Below, in pieces: positions 16,568 to 24,329 of a DNA stretch of 64,000 nucleotides. A program made the position numbers and the translations under genes. The notes beneath the pieces are model-generated. The model was not told the DNA's origin. It worked only from the letters and a program-made list of their open reading frames with translations, and ran no database searches. Each line of letters opens with the position of its first letter. The first letter of the stretch is position 1. The stretch is from contig NZ_VUOB01000008.1 of NCBI RefSeq assembly GCF_008386585.1, positions 1 through 64,000 of the forward strand, read 5' to 3'. Source of the DNA: Solihabitans fulvus (GTDB taxonomy: Bacteria > Actinomycetota > Actinomycetes > Mycobacteriales > Pseudonocardiaceae).

Positions 16568-16712
16568 CTACGTCGCGGATGGCCGCCGCCTGTTGCATGC
16601 CAAGGCGCTCAGCTTCGGTGTCGTCAACGAGGTTGATCTCGAAGGCGACATCTAGGTTGTTGCATTGCTGCTGACGGCGGGTCCGCTGCGTGGAGTTGGG
16701 CGTCGTGTTCAT
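16452..16712 (-). CDS. Small protein coupled to whiB remnant
   Basis: An 86-residue ORF starting with ATG at 16712, which overlaps the whiB-like stop as ATGA. The first ~55 residues (DDTEAERLGMQQAAAIRDVV) look like a genuine small helical protein; the rest runs in a different frame over the aspzincin fragment and ends in a Leu/Arg/Pro-rich segment that is probably not native. I therefore think the gene lost its true C terminus at about 16555. Function unknown; its position after a regulator and a WhiB protein is typical of mobile-element regulatory cassettes. Confidence 0.45.
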   Translation of the reverse strand: MNTTPNSTQRTRRQQQCNNLDVAFEINLVDDTEAERLGMQQAAAIRDVVLWHHRNDAVQCLRLRLCQQVRTHLPAPYLPESTVDRH

Positions 16713-16919
16713 GCTGCGACCTGAGCCTCAGCGTGTCCCAGTGCTTCGCGGTCGGCTTGGTCCATGCCGCCCCACACGCCATATCTCTCGCCACTGGCGA
16801 GTGCTGTGATGGCACAGGTGAGGCGGACCGGGCACAGGCGACAGATCGATTTGCAGTCCGCCGCAGCCTTGCTTCCACAGGCGCCACCGCGGTACGCGCA
16901 GTGCCATGAGTGTGGTCAT
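16709..16919 (-). pseudogene. WhiB-family iron-sulphur regulator, frameshifted near the start
   Basis: Reading the minus strand from about 16906, one frame gives WHCAYRGGACGSK, then DCKSICRLCPVRLTC and YGVWGGMDQADREAL: the Cys cluster (CxxCxxxxxC plus upstream Cys) and the GVWGG turn of WhiB proteins. That frame has no start codon and is preceded by TGA. ATG at 16919 (overlapping the previous stop, ATGA) reads M-T-T-L and would enter the WhiB frame only if one base were removed around CTCATGG. The span is 211 bases, one more than a multiple of three. A mature product would be only ~69 residues, short for the family. Either a +1 frameshift mutation, a sequencing error, or recoding. Confidence 0.65.
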
Positions 16920-17593
16920 GCGGCTGGACGAAGGGGGCCGCCGAGGAGGTAGTCGGCGAGGTGTCGGGAGGCGGTGTTGAGCTGCGCTGTCACCTGGTGG
17001 CGGCTCATCCCGCGCCGCTTGGCCGCGGTTGATCGATCTCCGTGGTCGAGGAGCACATCGGAGACGAGGTCGGCTTCGTGGGGTGTGATGACACCGGACA
17101 GCATGGCTCCTGCGAGGACGAGGTCCGGGTGCCCGTCGGCTGTACGGGTGTCGATTGCGGTGTCGGTGAGTTCGGACCGGGACATCGCTCGCCGCCTTTC
17201 GCTGTTGCAGGCTTAGTGGCCGCGCCGGAAGGCTGCCCAATAGAGCTGCCCGAAGATCTTCGGCGATCGTGCGTCGGCGACGTCGAGTGCTTGGAGGAAG
17301 CCTTCGAGGAACTCGGAGTCCAGGTCGTTGCGGTCACCGCAGAAGCGGGAACCCAGCTTTCCAGCGATGTGCTTGAGACCGGGCATCATCATCGCGGCGG
17401 CCACCGTCGTCCACGGTTCCGGTGTCGCGTGTGCCCTTCGGACGAGCTCCTGCCACACAGCGTCCTTGGTCACCCAGCTCGTCCGTCGTCTGAGGAGCAG
17501 TAGGCGCACCTGGTCCAGCGGCAGTTCCTCGTCGGGCAGGCCGCATCCGAGTGCCGCGCAGTCGAGCGACAGCGGCTGCGGGCCGGCGGTCAT
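16916..17593 (-). pseudogene. Sigma-like/helix-turn-helix regulator interrupted by in-frame TAA
   Basis: Two ORFs in the same frame, 17593-17213 (126 aa) and 17185-16916 (89 aa), are separated by TAA at 17213-17215 and nine open codons. The first part contains WTTVAAAMMMPGLKHIAGKL; the second contains GHPDLVLAGAMLSGVITPHE and a helix-turn-helix (AAKRRGMSRHQVTAQL). Together they resemble one ~225-residue regulator related to sigma-factor region 4 proteins that I associate with actinomycete mobile regions. A single CAA-to-TAA change would explain the break. Its end overlaps the whiB start (ATGA), so the cassette was once translationally coupled. The second part might still be translated from ATG at 17185. 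Confidence 0.6.
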
Positions 17594-17749
17594 CGCCTGA
17601 GCAGGAGCGTGGTGCGGAAGCTGGCTGACGCGAGGTCGTTCGAGCGAGGTGAGCGGTACTTCGCGTCGGGGCAGGTTCGACGGCTCGCGGTGTACGGGAG
17701 GGTTTGAGCGGGCGGTGCTCGTGCCCGTACGGAGCTGACGGCGTGTTCT

Positions 17750-18048
17750 GCAAGCACTGCGTCGCTGCTCCGCTTGCGCGGCCTCGTCGCAGCCGGCGCG
17801 GAGCCGGTCCAGGTGCCGTCGGTTGACCAGCGGTGATGCCGGTTGTCGACTGCTTTCCAGTTGCCGTACACCGGCGGGAGATCACGCCAGGTCGTGCCGG
17901 AACGCGTCCGGAAGAACACCCCGTTGATCACCGTGAGGTGATCGGCCTACCGGCCCCGCCGCGGCACGATCGAGGGCAGCAACGGCTCCAGCCGTTGCCA
18001 TTCCTCATCGGACAGATCGTGCCGCTTCAGGCGTTCCTCATCCCCGCG
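17750..18048 (-). mobile_element. IS5-family transposase remnant
   Basis: On the minus strand the frame reads RHDLSDEEWQRLEPLLP, a TAG, then INGVFFRTRSGTTWRDLP and YGNWKAVDNRHHRW up to DGTW. These are the N-terminal hallmarks of IS5-type (DUF4096) transposases. The TAG replaces an expected Trp or similar codon. After DGTW the match continues in another frame (LDRLRAGCDEAA), so there is a frameshift too, and the catalytic C-terminal part is missing. The left end runs into the stop of the DHCW cupin gene, with GGCCTGTCCCATG there as a possible terminal sequence. Confidence 0.7.
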
Positions 18049-18091
18049 GAAGCTGCATCAGACGAGTCGACCAAGATCCATGGGACAGGCC

Positions 18092-18421
18092 CTAGTCGAC
18101 CACGAACAGCGTGGCGCCCGTCGCCGTCGAGGACCGGTGCGGCTCCGCGTCGTCTGCCACCTGGTAGCTCACGCCGGGCCGCAGGTCGAACACGCGGCCG
18201 TCGGCGAGTTCGGTGCGCAGCTCGCCGGCCAGGCACAGCAGCACGTGGCCCCGACTGCACCAGTGGTCGGCGACGTAGCCGGGCGTGTACTCCACCATGC
18301 GCACGCGCACGTCCCCGAACTGCCGGGTGCGCCAGTACGCGAGCCCCGTCTCGCCGGGGTGCTCCGTGCGTTCCACGTCGTCCCAGTCGGTGAGGCCGAA
18401 CGCGACGCCGCCGAGCTTCAC
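18092..18421 (-). CDS. DHCW-motif cupin-fold protein
   Basis: A 109-residue single-domain cupin. The metal-binding strand reads VADHWCSRGHVLLCLAGEL, matching the DHCW-type small cupins, and a later GVSYQVAD-DAEPHRSSTA supplies the second cupin motif. GTG at 18421 has GGAGGG seven bases upstream; longer in-frame starts lack one. The physiological role of this family is not known to me; it may bind a metal and a small carbohydrate-like ligand. The IS5 remnant abuts its 3' end. Confidence 0.75.
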   Translation of the reverse strand: MKLGGVAFGLTDWDDVERTEHPGETGLAYWRTRQFGDVRVRMVEYTPGYVADHWCSRGHVLLCLAGELRTELADGRVFDLRPGVSYQVADDAEPHRSSTATGATLFVVD

Positions 18422-18725
18422 CGGGCACCCTCCGACGCCGACTCGCGCCGATCCACTGCCAGCAACACGTTCATCGGCCAAGGCTCTCACGCGGCCGCCG
18501 CAAGATCCACACCGTCAATGGCCGTCTTCGATCCCCAGTTTGTGCAGCTCATGGCCCCGTCCTGTCTCGACGCATGACGAAACGTTCGCGGGCGCGTCTC
18601 GGTGACGGCATCGCCGCGCCGGGAAAGTCGACTGTCACACAACGCGCACACAACGGGCACCCCACGCGGGCATCGCGCGGGCATCGTTGGAGGCGTCCAA
18701 CTCAGGCTCTACCAGCGAGGATGTC
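18422..18725. other. Intergenic region between divergent cupin and VanY-like genes
   Basis: No convincing gene. The minus strand at about 18487-18545 reads GSKTAIDGVDLAAA before a stop, which resembles the first strand of an ABC ATPase and could be a tiny remnant, but it is too short to call. The region must hold the promoters of both divergent genes. Confidence 0.5.
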
Positions 18726-19331
18726 ATGTTCCGCACGCGCGTTGAGGTACCTGTGGCGGTGGCCGTCGGGATCGTCGCCGTGGCCCTGTCGGCCTGTACG
18801 CCACAGCCCGTGGCCGGCCGCGCCTCGGTGATCGGCGTTCCGACTCCCGGGAGCGCCTCCACTTCCGGAACCGCCTCGGCTCCTGAGACCGAGGACGGCA
18901 GCATCCCTGAGAACAGCAGCATCTCGCCGAACGACTCGGCGAACGCCGCGATCCGCAAGCTCGACCCCGACCTGCTCGCCGCCGTACGCAAGGCCGCCGA
19001 CGCAGCCAAGGCCGCCGGCGTCGAGGTGCGAGTGACCTCGGGCTGGCGCAGCAAGGAGTACCAGCAGCGCCTGCTCGACCAGGCCGTGGCCAAGTACCGG
19101 AACAGGGAGGAGGCGCTGCGGTTCGTGAGCACGCCAGACAAGTCGGCGCACGTGCTCGGCAAGGCCGTCGACATCGGCCCGACCGCCGCCGCCGACTGGG
19201 TCGGCCGGCACGGCTCCGACTACGGCCTGTGCCAGGTGTACGAGAACGAGATGTGGCATTTCGAGCTGCTCACCAGCCCTGGCGGCCAGTGCCCGCCGCA
19301 GCGCGCCGACGCGGCTGTCCCTTCTCAGTAG
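18726..19331 (+). CDS. VanY-like D-alanyl-D-alanine carboxypeptidase lipoprotein (M15B)
   Basis: A 201-residue cell-envelope peptidase predicted to trim D-Ala-D-Ala stem peptides of peptidoglycan. The N terminus has a membrane segment and lipobox ALSAC, so it is anchored as a lipoprotein. Catalytic motifs of the M15/VanY fold are present: SGWRSKEYQQ, SAHVLGKAVDIG (first His and Asp ligands) and MWHFEL (Glu/His). ATG at 18726 is chosen because it leads directly into the signal peptide and follows CGAGGA; an upstream TTG would put a hydrophilic stretch first. Stands alone. Confidence 0.85.
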   Translation: MFRTRVEVPVAVAVGIVAVALSACTPQPVAGRASVIGVPTPGSASTSGTASAPETEDGSIPENSSISPNDSANAAIRKLDPDLLAAVRKAADAAKAAGVEVRVTSGWRSKEYQQRLLDQAVAKYRNREEALRFVSTPDKSAHVLGKAVDIGPTAAADWVGRHGSDYGLCQVYENEMWHFELLTSPGGQCPPQRADAAVPSQ

Positions 19332-19399
19332 ATCTTGTCGGTGATTAGGGGTTCTACCAGCGCGGAGACAAAGTCGAGCAAGACGCTAGTTGGTCGAAG

Positions 19400-19464
19400 T
19401 CTCAACTAACGTTGTCTGCCAACCGGAGATCCGGGCTGAGGTCTCAATTCATGTTGTCTGCCAA
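19400..19464. repeat. Two imperfect 24-bp direct repeats
   Basis: GTCTCAAYTMAYGTTGTCTGCCAA occurs at 19400-19423 and 19441-19464 (21 of 24 bases identical, period 41 bp) in the 166-bp gap between the VanY-like and SRPBCC genes. They may be binding sites or the scar of an element; no flanking transposase is present. Confidence 0.6.
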
Positions 19465-19497
19465 GGCGGTGGCAGCCACCTATGACGGACTGCTCGC

Positions 19498-19851
19498 TTA
19501 GAGGCCTTCTTCGCCGGCCTCACGCAGCAGTTCGTGGAAGCCTGCCTCGGTCTTCTCGCGGAAGCCGATGAAGAGTCGGTTCGCCAGTGGCACGGCCCAT
19601 CGGCTGCCTGGACTGGCGACGTTGTAGACCCGGTGCGTGACGCGAGTGCCCCCGGACTCCTCCCCGACGACGTCGTACTCGCCCCGATACCACCAGCCGC
19701 CTTGGTAGGCGAGTCTGCCGCGCTCCCGGTCGACCTCCACTCGCGCGGGGTCCAGCCCCGGCGTCCCGCTCAGCCTGCGGGCAAGCAGGTCGATCACCCG
19801 GGCCGTCGGCGCGTCGACCGTGCCGGAGAGTTGGACCATGAGCTTCCGCAT
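19498..19851 (-). CDS. SRPBCC-fold protein
   Basis: A 117-residue protein of the START/SRPBCC (Bet v1-like) fold by pattern: an initial MVQLSGTVDAPTARVIDLL strand, a central YQGGWWYRGEYDVV with alternating aromatic residues, and a C-terminal helix (TEAGFHELLREAGEEG). Such proteins bind hydrophobic ligands in a cavity; the ligand is unknown. ATG at 19851 is chosen as the first Met; its ribosome site is weak (GGCTGGCAG). No operon partners. Confidence 0.65.
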   Translation of the reverse strand: MRKLMVQLSGTVDAPTARVIDLLARRLSGTPGLDPARVEVDRERGRLAYQGGWWYRGEYDVVGEESGGTRVTHRVYNVASPGSRWAVPLANRLFIGFREKTEAGFHELLREAGEEGL

Positions 19852-20163
19852 AGCTGCCAGCCTGCCAAACCGGCTCCGTGACCGACAAGCTTGAACGCTA
19901 TCCCGGCACCCAACAGCCAGGATGGAGCAGACGAAGGGCTGGTTCAGCCCATGCCAGCAGCTGACCGGTTCCTAGCCAGGCACGGGCGAGCCAGGGAGTC
20001 ACCGGTTGGGCGTTGAGCGGGCATGGGCCGACACGGCCGACGGGGAGAACGGCCGACTGGGAGAAATGTTGGCGGGTGTCCGTATGTCGCCACATGCCGG
20101 ACGCGGAACTGACCCGGGATCGCCTCGGCGGCGGGTCGTTCATCGCACCGTGCAGGCTCCGTG
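19852..20163. other. Intergenic region with no recognised gene
   Basis: 312 bp between two minus-strand genes. I see no ORF with a family match, no tRNA and no clear terminator hairpin. It must contain the promoter of the SRPBCC gene. Confidence 0.5.
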
Positions 20164-21657
20164 CTACGGGTGGCGAGGATAGGCGTAGACAGTGGTCGAT
20201 GACGCCGCGTAGACCGCGTCCGGCGTGGCGCACGCGAGCCAATCCGCGGTGCCGCGGCCGGATTCGGAGTCCGCAGTGCCGCCGCCGGATTCGGTCCAGG
20301 CAATGGCACCTGTTTTGCCGTCCAGGACGAGGATACCGGCCGGTTTCATGCTGACCGGGGTCGAGGTGGGCACGATGACCAGGTTCGCCGAGGTGGTCAC
20401 GCCCGTGACCATCGGGAGCGGGACGTGCGTCGCCCATACCTTCGTGCCGTCGCGCGGGTCGATCCCCCATACCGTGTGGTTGTCGTCTCCCGATGCCGTT
20501 TCGCTGTGCTCGCCGACGACGAGCAGGTCGGCCGACACGCCGACCCTTCTGATGCCGGTCGACGCCTGGAGCGCCGTCCGGCGCGGGACGCCGGTGGCGG
20601 CGTCGAGAACGACCAGCCGTTCTCCCGCGATCGCCAGGGCGCCCGCGACCAACGCGATGCTCGTTGGAGCGTTGACCGGGCACGTGTTGGGTGTGGCCCA
20701 CAACTGCTTGCCGGTCGTCAGGTCCAGACAGACGGTGTCGGTGTTGTCCTGTAGGTAGCAGCGCTGGTCGTCGGTGACGGCGAGGGCGCGGTTGTATGCC
20801 GTGAGCGCGCGTGTCCACAACTGCTTACCGCTGGACACATCGATCGCGACGATGTCACCTGGGCCGCCCGAGGTAGTGAGTACGGCGATGCTGCCGGCGA
20901 CATCGAGAACCTGCGAGAAGGCGCTGCCGTGACCGTCGACGCGGCCGAGGTTGTGGCTGAACTGCTGTTTGCCGTCCGAGCCGATGGCGACCAACAGATT
21001 CGAGTCGGTCTCGGCGTCCTGCGCGGTCCCGATCAGCGACGAGCCATGCAGGCCGATCCAGGAGAAGCGTGGTTGGCCGTCAGGCAGGGTCCACCGAGGC
21101 GCGCCGGTCGCCGCGTCGAACGCTTGCGCCATCGTCCTATCCCACCGGACGAGGACGTCACCCATCACGCCGAGGCCGCCGCTGCGGTCGCCGTTGTTGA
21201 AGTGGTCGTCCAGGGCGTGGGTCCAGGTCGGCGCGGGGCCGTTTGGCACGGGAGCATCGGTGGGCGGCGATGACGGGTCGCGGGTCAGCGCGACCGCGAC
21301 GACGCCACCCGCAGCGGCAAGGCCGGCGATGCTGATCCCGGCAATCCACAGGAACTTGCGTCGATTCGGCATCGGTGTGGCCATCGGCGGCGATTGCTGG
21401 ACCGTGGCCAGCGGGACGGCGATTTCCTGCTGGCGGTGAGGAAGCTCGGCGTGCAGTGGGCTCAACAGCGCGGCGGGCTCGACCGGGCCCAGCCCGGTGG
21501 GCATGTCGGACCCTGGAGCCGGATACTGGGCGACCGCCCCAGGGACACCCTGCCTGGCCCCAGGCGCGGCGCACTGGTGCGCGGTCCACTGGCCGCCGTC
21601 CCACCAGCGCAGGCCCGGCCCGCCAGCAGGATCCTGGTACCAACCCGGTTGCGTCAC
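20164..21657 (-). CDS. DUF2510 / membrane-anchored PQQ-like beta-propeller protein
   Basis: A 497-residue protein. It opens with a DUF2510 domain (PGWYQDPAGGPGLRWWDGGQWT), has one membrane helix at about residues 100-125 (FLWIAGISIAGLAAAGGVVA) and then an outside domain of ~370 residues with repeated blades such as VAIDVSSGKQLWTRAL and CLDLTTGKQLWATP, typical of quinoprotein-like propellers. No PQQ ligands are obvious, so a binding or scaffold role is more likely than dehydrogenase activity. Start is GTG at 21657 or 21660, both behind AGAGAGGA. Its promoter-like element is shared with the ESX-client cluster, and DUF2510 proteins often accompany secretion loci. Confidence 0.8.
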   Translation of the reverse strand: MTQPGWYQDPAGGPGLRWWDGGQWTAHQCAAPGARQGVPGAVAQYPAPGSDMPTGLGPVEPAALLSPLHAELPHRQQEIAVPLATVQQSPPMATPMPNRRKFLWIAGISIAGLAAAGGVVAVALTRDPSSPPTDAPVPNGPAPTWTHALDDHFNNGDRSGGLGVMGDVLVRWDRTMAQAFDAATGAPRWTLPDGQPRFSWIGLHGSSLIGTAQDAETDSNLLVAIGSDGKQQFSHNLGRVDGHGSAFSQVLDVAGSIAVLTTSGGPGDIVAIDVSSGKQLWTRALTAYNRALAVTDDQRCYLQDNTDTVCLDLTTGKQLWATPNTCPVNAPTSIALVAGALAIAGERLVVLDAATGVPRRTALQASTGIRRVGVSADLLVVGEHSETASGDDNHTVWGIDPRDGTKVWATHVPLPMVTGVTTSANLVIVPTSTPVSMKPAGILVLDGKTGAIAWTESGGGTADSESGRGTADWLACATPDAVYAASSTTVYAYPRHP

Positions 21658-21682
21658 CACCCGTCCTCTCTTCCGGTGCCGC

Positions 21683-21716
21683 AGGCTACCCAGAGGCGGT
21701 GAAATCCCGATGACAC
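21683..21716 (-). promoter_or_regulatory. Promoter-like element of DUF2510/PQQ gene (shared motif)
   Basis: Minus strand GTGTCATCGGGATTTCA (21716-21700), 11 bases, then TAGCCT (21688-21683). It matches the element before the ESX-client cluster at 16 of 17 bases with identical spacing to the TAG hexamer. A transcript starting about 7 bases on would have a short leader holding the AGAGAGGA ribosome site. Confidence 0.5.
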
Positions 21717-21831
21717 AAGCGACCCAGGCGGGCGTCTGGGAAGGGCAGGCCACGGCCGACGTCCGTGCACAGCAAGAGCCCTGGGTCCGGGGGAAGTCCT
21801 CGGTGGGCGGCGCTGGTCGCAGTCCTCGCCG

Positions 21832-23661
21832 CTAGCGGGCTGAGGCGACGAAGGTCATCAGCAGGTCAGGGTTGCCGAGGTAGTGGACGTCCATCTCGTA
21901 CTCGGCGATCCTGGACTCGTCGTAGCCATCCCGCAGGATGCCGTCGACCAGCAGTTGCCGCAGCTCGCCAAGCTCCTCCGGGTCTGCTTCGGCGGTGAGC
22001 TTTGCGACGACGTAGCCCTTGCGGCGGATCTCCAGTTCGAGTGCTTTCCGTTCCACCCCAACAGCTCCAGAGGGCGCGGTGACTGTCGTGGCCAGTATGC
22101 CGACAGGCTGCGACGGTTCCGAGTTGGTTGGCTCTCGCGACGGGAGTGCCTCAGTGCTGACGACCACCGCTCGGCGGCCGCGGCTGGCCTCGACCAGGCC
22201 CCACTCCTTGAGGAGCGCCATCGCCCGGTGCGCCGTCCCGGCCGCCACCTGATGTTCGGCGGCGATGTCCTTGAGTGAAGGTGCGGGATCGCCGACTTTC
22301 AGTTCGCCATCGAGGATTCGCTGCCTGATCGCGGCGGCGATCTTCTCGTACGGGCTGTGCGGATCAACCTTGGACTGCTCTCTGGGATCCGCAGGGAGAG
22401 CAGGCAACGCGGGGATACGGTTCATGAGGGCTGTCGACGCGCGTTGATCGGACTCGCTGACCCATGCGGCATACACCCGCAAAGTCGTTGTGCCGCCGCC
22501 GGAATGGCCGAGCCGGCCGGCGATGGTTCGCACGTCTACGCCGGCGGCGATGAGCTCCGTGGCCGAGTAGTGCCGGAGCTTGTGAATCGTGGTGTGCAGT
22601 CCGAGTCGCTGAGCCATCCGGTCATACCGTTGCGTGACGGTGTCAGGCAGCAGGTGCGCGCTGTTGTCCGGGGCCAGCGAGAACACGAACGCGTCTGGGC
22701 CGATCACGAGGCCCAACACCTTCGCCCGCGTTCCGCAGCGTTGCCAGTGTCGGGTCAACGCGGCCACGGTCTCGGGGTCTAGCGCGACTCTCCGCTGTTG
22801 GTGGTCCTTGGTGTCCTTTTCCTTGGGCTTGCCGTCCTCGTCCTGGCCGATGCTGCGGTGAAGCGTCAGCACGCCCTCGACCAGGTCGACGTGTCGCCAT
22901 CGCAGCGCGCACAGTTCGGCTCGGCGTGCGCCAGTGGTCATGGCCAACCACACCAACGTGCCCCAGTCGGGGTCCTTCCATGCCTCGGTGAGAAGCAGTG
23001 CGGCTTCGTCGGTGCTGGGCGGCTGCGGGGCCGGCTTGGGCGGAGCGGGAGGTTCGGCCTGGCTGATCGGATTCGTCGCCGTCCAACGCCAGCGGACCGC
23101 TCGCTTGAAGGCACCGCTCAGAATGAAGTGGATCTGCCGAACTGTCGACGCCGCCAGCGGCAGGCACTGGTGCGGCGCGCAGCGTTTGTCGCACGTGTGT
23201 TTCTGGGCTGTGCGGTGGTCGATACGGTGACGCCTGTCGCAGTGGTCACGGCAGCGGCGGAGCTCGGCGTAGAACGAGTCGAGGATGTCTCCATCGATCT
23301 CGCCGGCCTTCTCGCCGCCGATGAGCGGCCTGATGTGGTTCTTGGCATATCGACGGTACCCGCGGAGCGTGGACGCCTCGCCGGTGAACCTCTCGGTGGT
23401 GAGGTACCGGTCGAGCAGCTGGTTCAGCGTGGCGTTGGTGCGGGGATTGCGGCGCTCGTCGATCTGGTTGAGCAGCCTCGTGCGGACCTGCTCCGCTTCC
23501 TCCCACGCCTTAGGGCCGGCAGGAACAGTCTCGACGAGGTTGTGTCGTCTCTTGGTCACGGGATCGGTGCCCGCGTACACGCGCACGCGCAAGGCGCCGC
23601 TCGGCAGCTCCTCGATGTTGCCGCGCTGCCGCGTCGGTCTGCGCCCCGCAGTCCGTGCCAT
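21832..23661 (-). CDS. Tyrosine recombinase (integrase) fused to GntR-type winged helix
   Basis: A 609-residue site-specific recombinase. It has an N-terminal arm-binding segment, a core-binding domain with a Cys/His-rich insertion (RRCRDHCDRRH, then HTCDKRCAPHQC, probably zinc-binding) and the catalytic domain: Arg in TGARRAELCALRW (~residue 243), HKLRH (~362), LGHSGGGTT and the nucleophile in LRVYAAW (~400). Residues ~430-500 are an added GntR-like winged helix (PYEKIAAAIRQRILDGELKVG), so one protein may both recombine and regulate. It begins 78 bp beyond the 3' end of a tRNA-Arg gene, the usual position for an element integrated at that tRNA. No partner attachment site is visible in this window. 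Confidence 0.9.
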   Translation of the reverse strand: MARTAGRRPTRQRGNIEELPSGALRVRVYAGTDPVTKRRHNLVETVPAGPKAWEEAEQVRTRLLNQIDERRNPRTNATLNQLLDRYLTTERFTGEASTLRGYRRYAKNHIRPLIGGEKAGEIDGDILDSFYAELRRCRDHCDRRHRIDHRTAQKHTCDKRCAPHQCLPLAASTVRQIHFILSGAFKRAVRWRWTATNPISQAEPPAPPKPAPQPPSTDEAALLLTEAWKDPDWGTLVWLAMTTGARRAELCALRWRHVDLVEGVLTLHRSIGQDEDGKPKEKDTKDHQQRRVALDPETVAALTRHWQRCGTRAKVLGLVIGPDAFVFSLAPDNSAHLLPDTVTQRYDRMAQRLGLHTTIHKLRHYSATELIAAGVDVRTIAGRLGHSGGGTTTLRVYAAWVSESDQRASTALMNRIPALPALPADPREQSKVDPHSPYEKIAAAIRQRILDGELKVGDPAPSLKDIAAEHQVAAGTAHRAMALLKEWGLVEASRGRRAVVVSTEALPSREPTNSEPSQPVGILATTVTAPSGAVGVERKALELEIRRKGYVVAKLTAEADPEELGELRQLLVDGILRDGYDESRIAEYEMDVHYLGNPDLLMTFVASAR

Positions 23662-23738
23662 GAGGCCAGGATAACCCGCGTTTGTGCCATGAAGCGTGCC
23701 ATGAACGCGGGGTATCTCTGCTGATCAAGGCTCTGACG

Positions 23739-23814
23739 TGGTGCCCCCGGCAGGACTCGAACCTGCGACCAAAGGATTAGAAGTCCTTCGCTCTTTCCGC
23801 TGAGCTACGGGGGC
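23739..23814 (-). tRNA. tRNA-Arg (anticodon UCU)
   Basis: 76 bases including an encoded CCA (23739-23741). The acceptor stem pairs GCCCCCG (23814-23808) with CGGGGGC, the anticodon stem is AAGGA/TCCTT with loop CTTCTAA giving anticodon TCT, and the T arm has GGTTCGAGTCC. The 3' end faces the integrase gene and is the likely attachment site. Confidence 0.95.
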
Positions 23815-24329
23815 GGTGCTTCGGGGCTGCCGACCCGCCGCGTGAGCAGATTAGCTGGCCCCACGCAGCACATCGTCCGTCGTGGCTGGACCGTTTCCGA
23901 GCCGTCACCAGTCGGGTGATTCGTGCCGCATCAAGTAGCCAAACGGGCGACTTTGGTGTGTGTCGCATCACATCCTGGGGAGGTGGAGGACACTGTCGCG
24001 ACTACCGCGAGATGCGGCTCACGCGTGTGATTCGCGCTGCTGCTCGAACGGCGCGAACCGAGCGTGATCGGGTGCGGTACCTGCGGGGCACCGGCGGATT
24101 GGGACCGTTCGGGACAGTTGAACGGTCCCGGCGTGCATGCACACCGGGACCGGAAACCGGCTGCTGACGCGGGTGATCGCGACCGAGGCGGGCCGCCTCG
24201 ACCCAGGTTCGTCGGGGAGCCGTGCCGGCTGCTCTGTCCGGTCGTAGGGATCTCGCCGAATGATCGGTTCGTCACGGTAACCGGCCGCATTCGTTCGGTC
24301 GTCGGTGACGCGGCGCTTACCCTCGTGAC
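23815..24329. other. Intergenic region with no recognised gene
   Basis: 515 bp between the tRNA and the CopD/CtaG gene. Short ORFs are present on both strands, but none has a ribosome site together with a family motif. It should carry the promoters of both the tRNA (minus) and the membrane protein (plus). Confidence 0.5.

Noticed and set aside
18487..18545. ABC ATPase N-terminal remnant (GSKTAIDGVDL)
   Set aside because: Only about 18 residues before a stop. Similarity could be chance; noted in the intergenic entry only.
16232..23739. Second attachment site for the integrase
   Set aside because: I looked for another copy of the tRNA-Arg 3' end (GGTTCGAGTCC...) on the integrase side and saw none, so no element boundaries are called.
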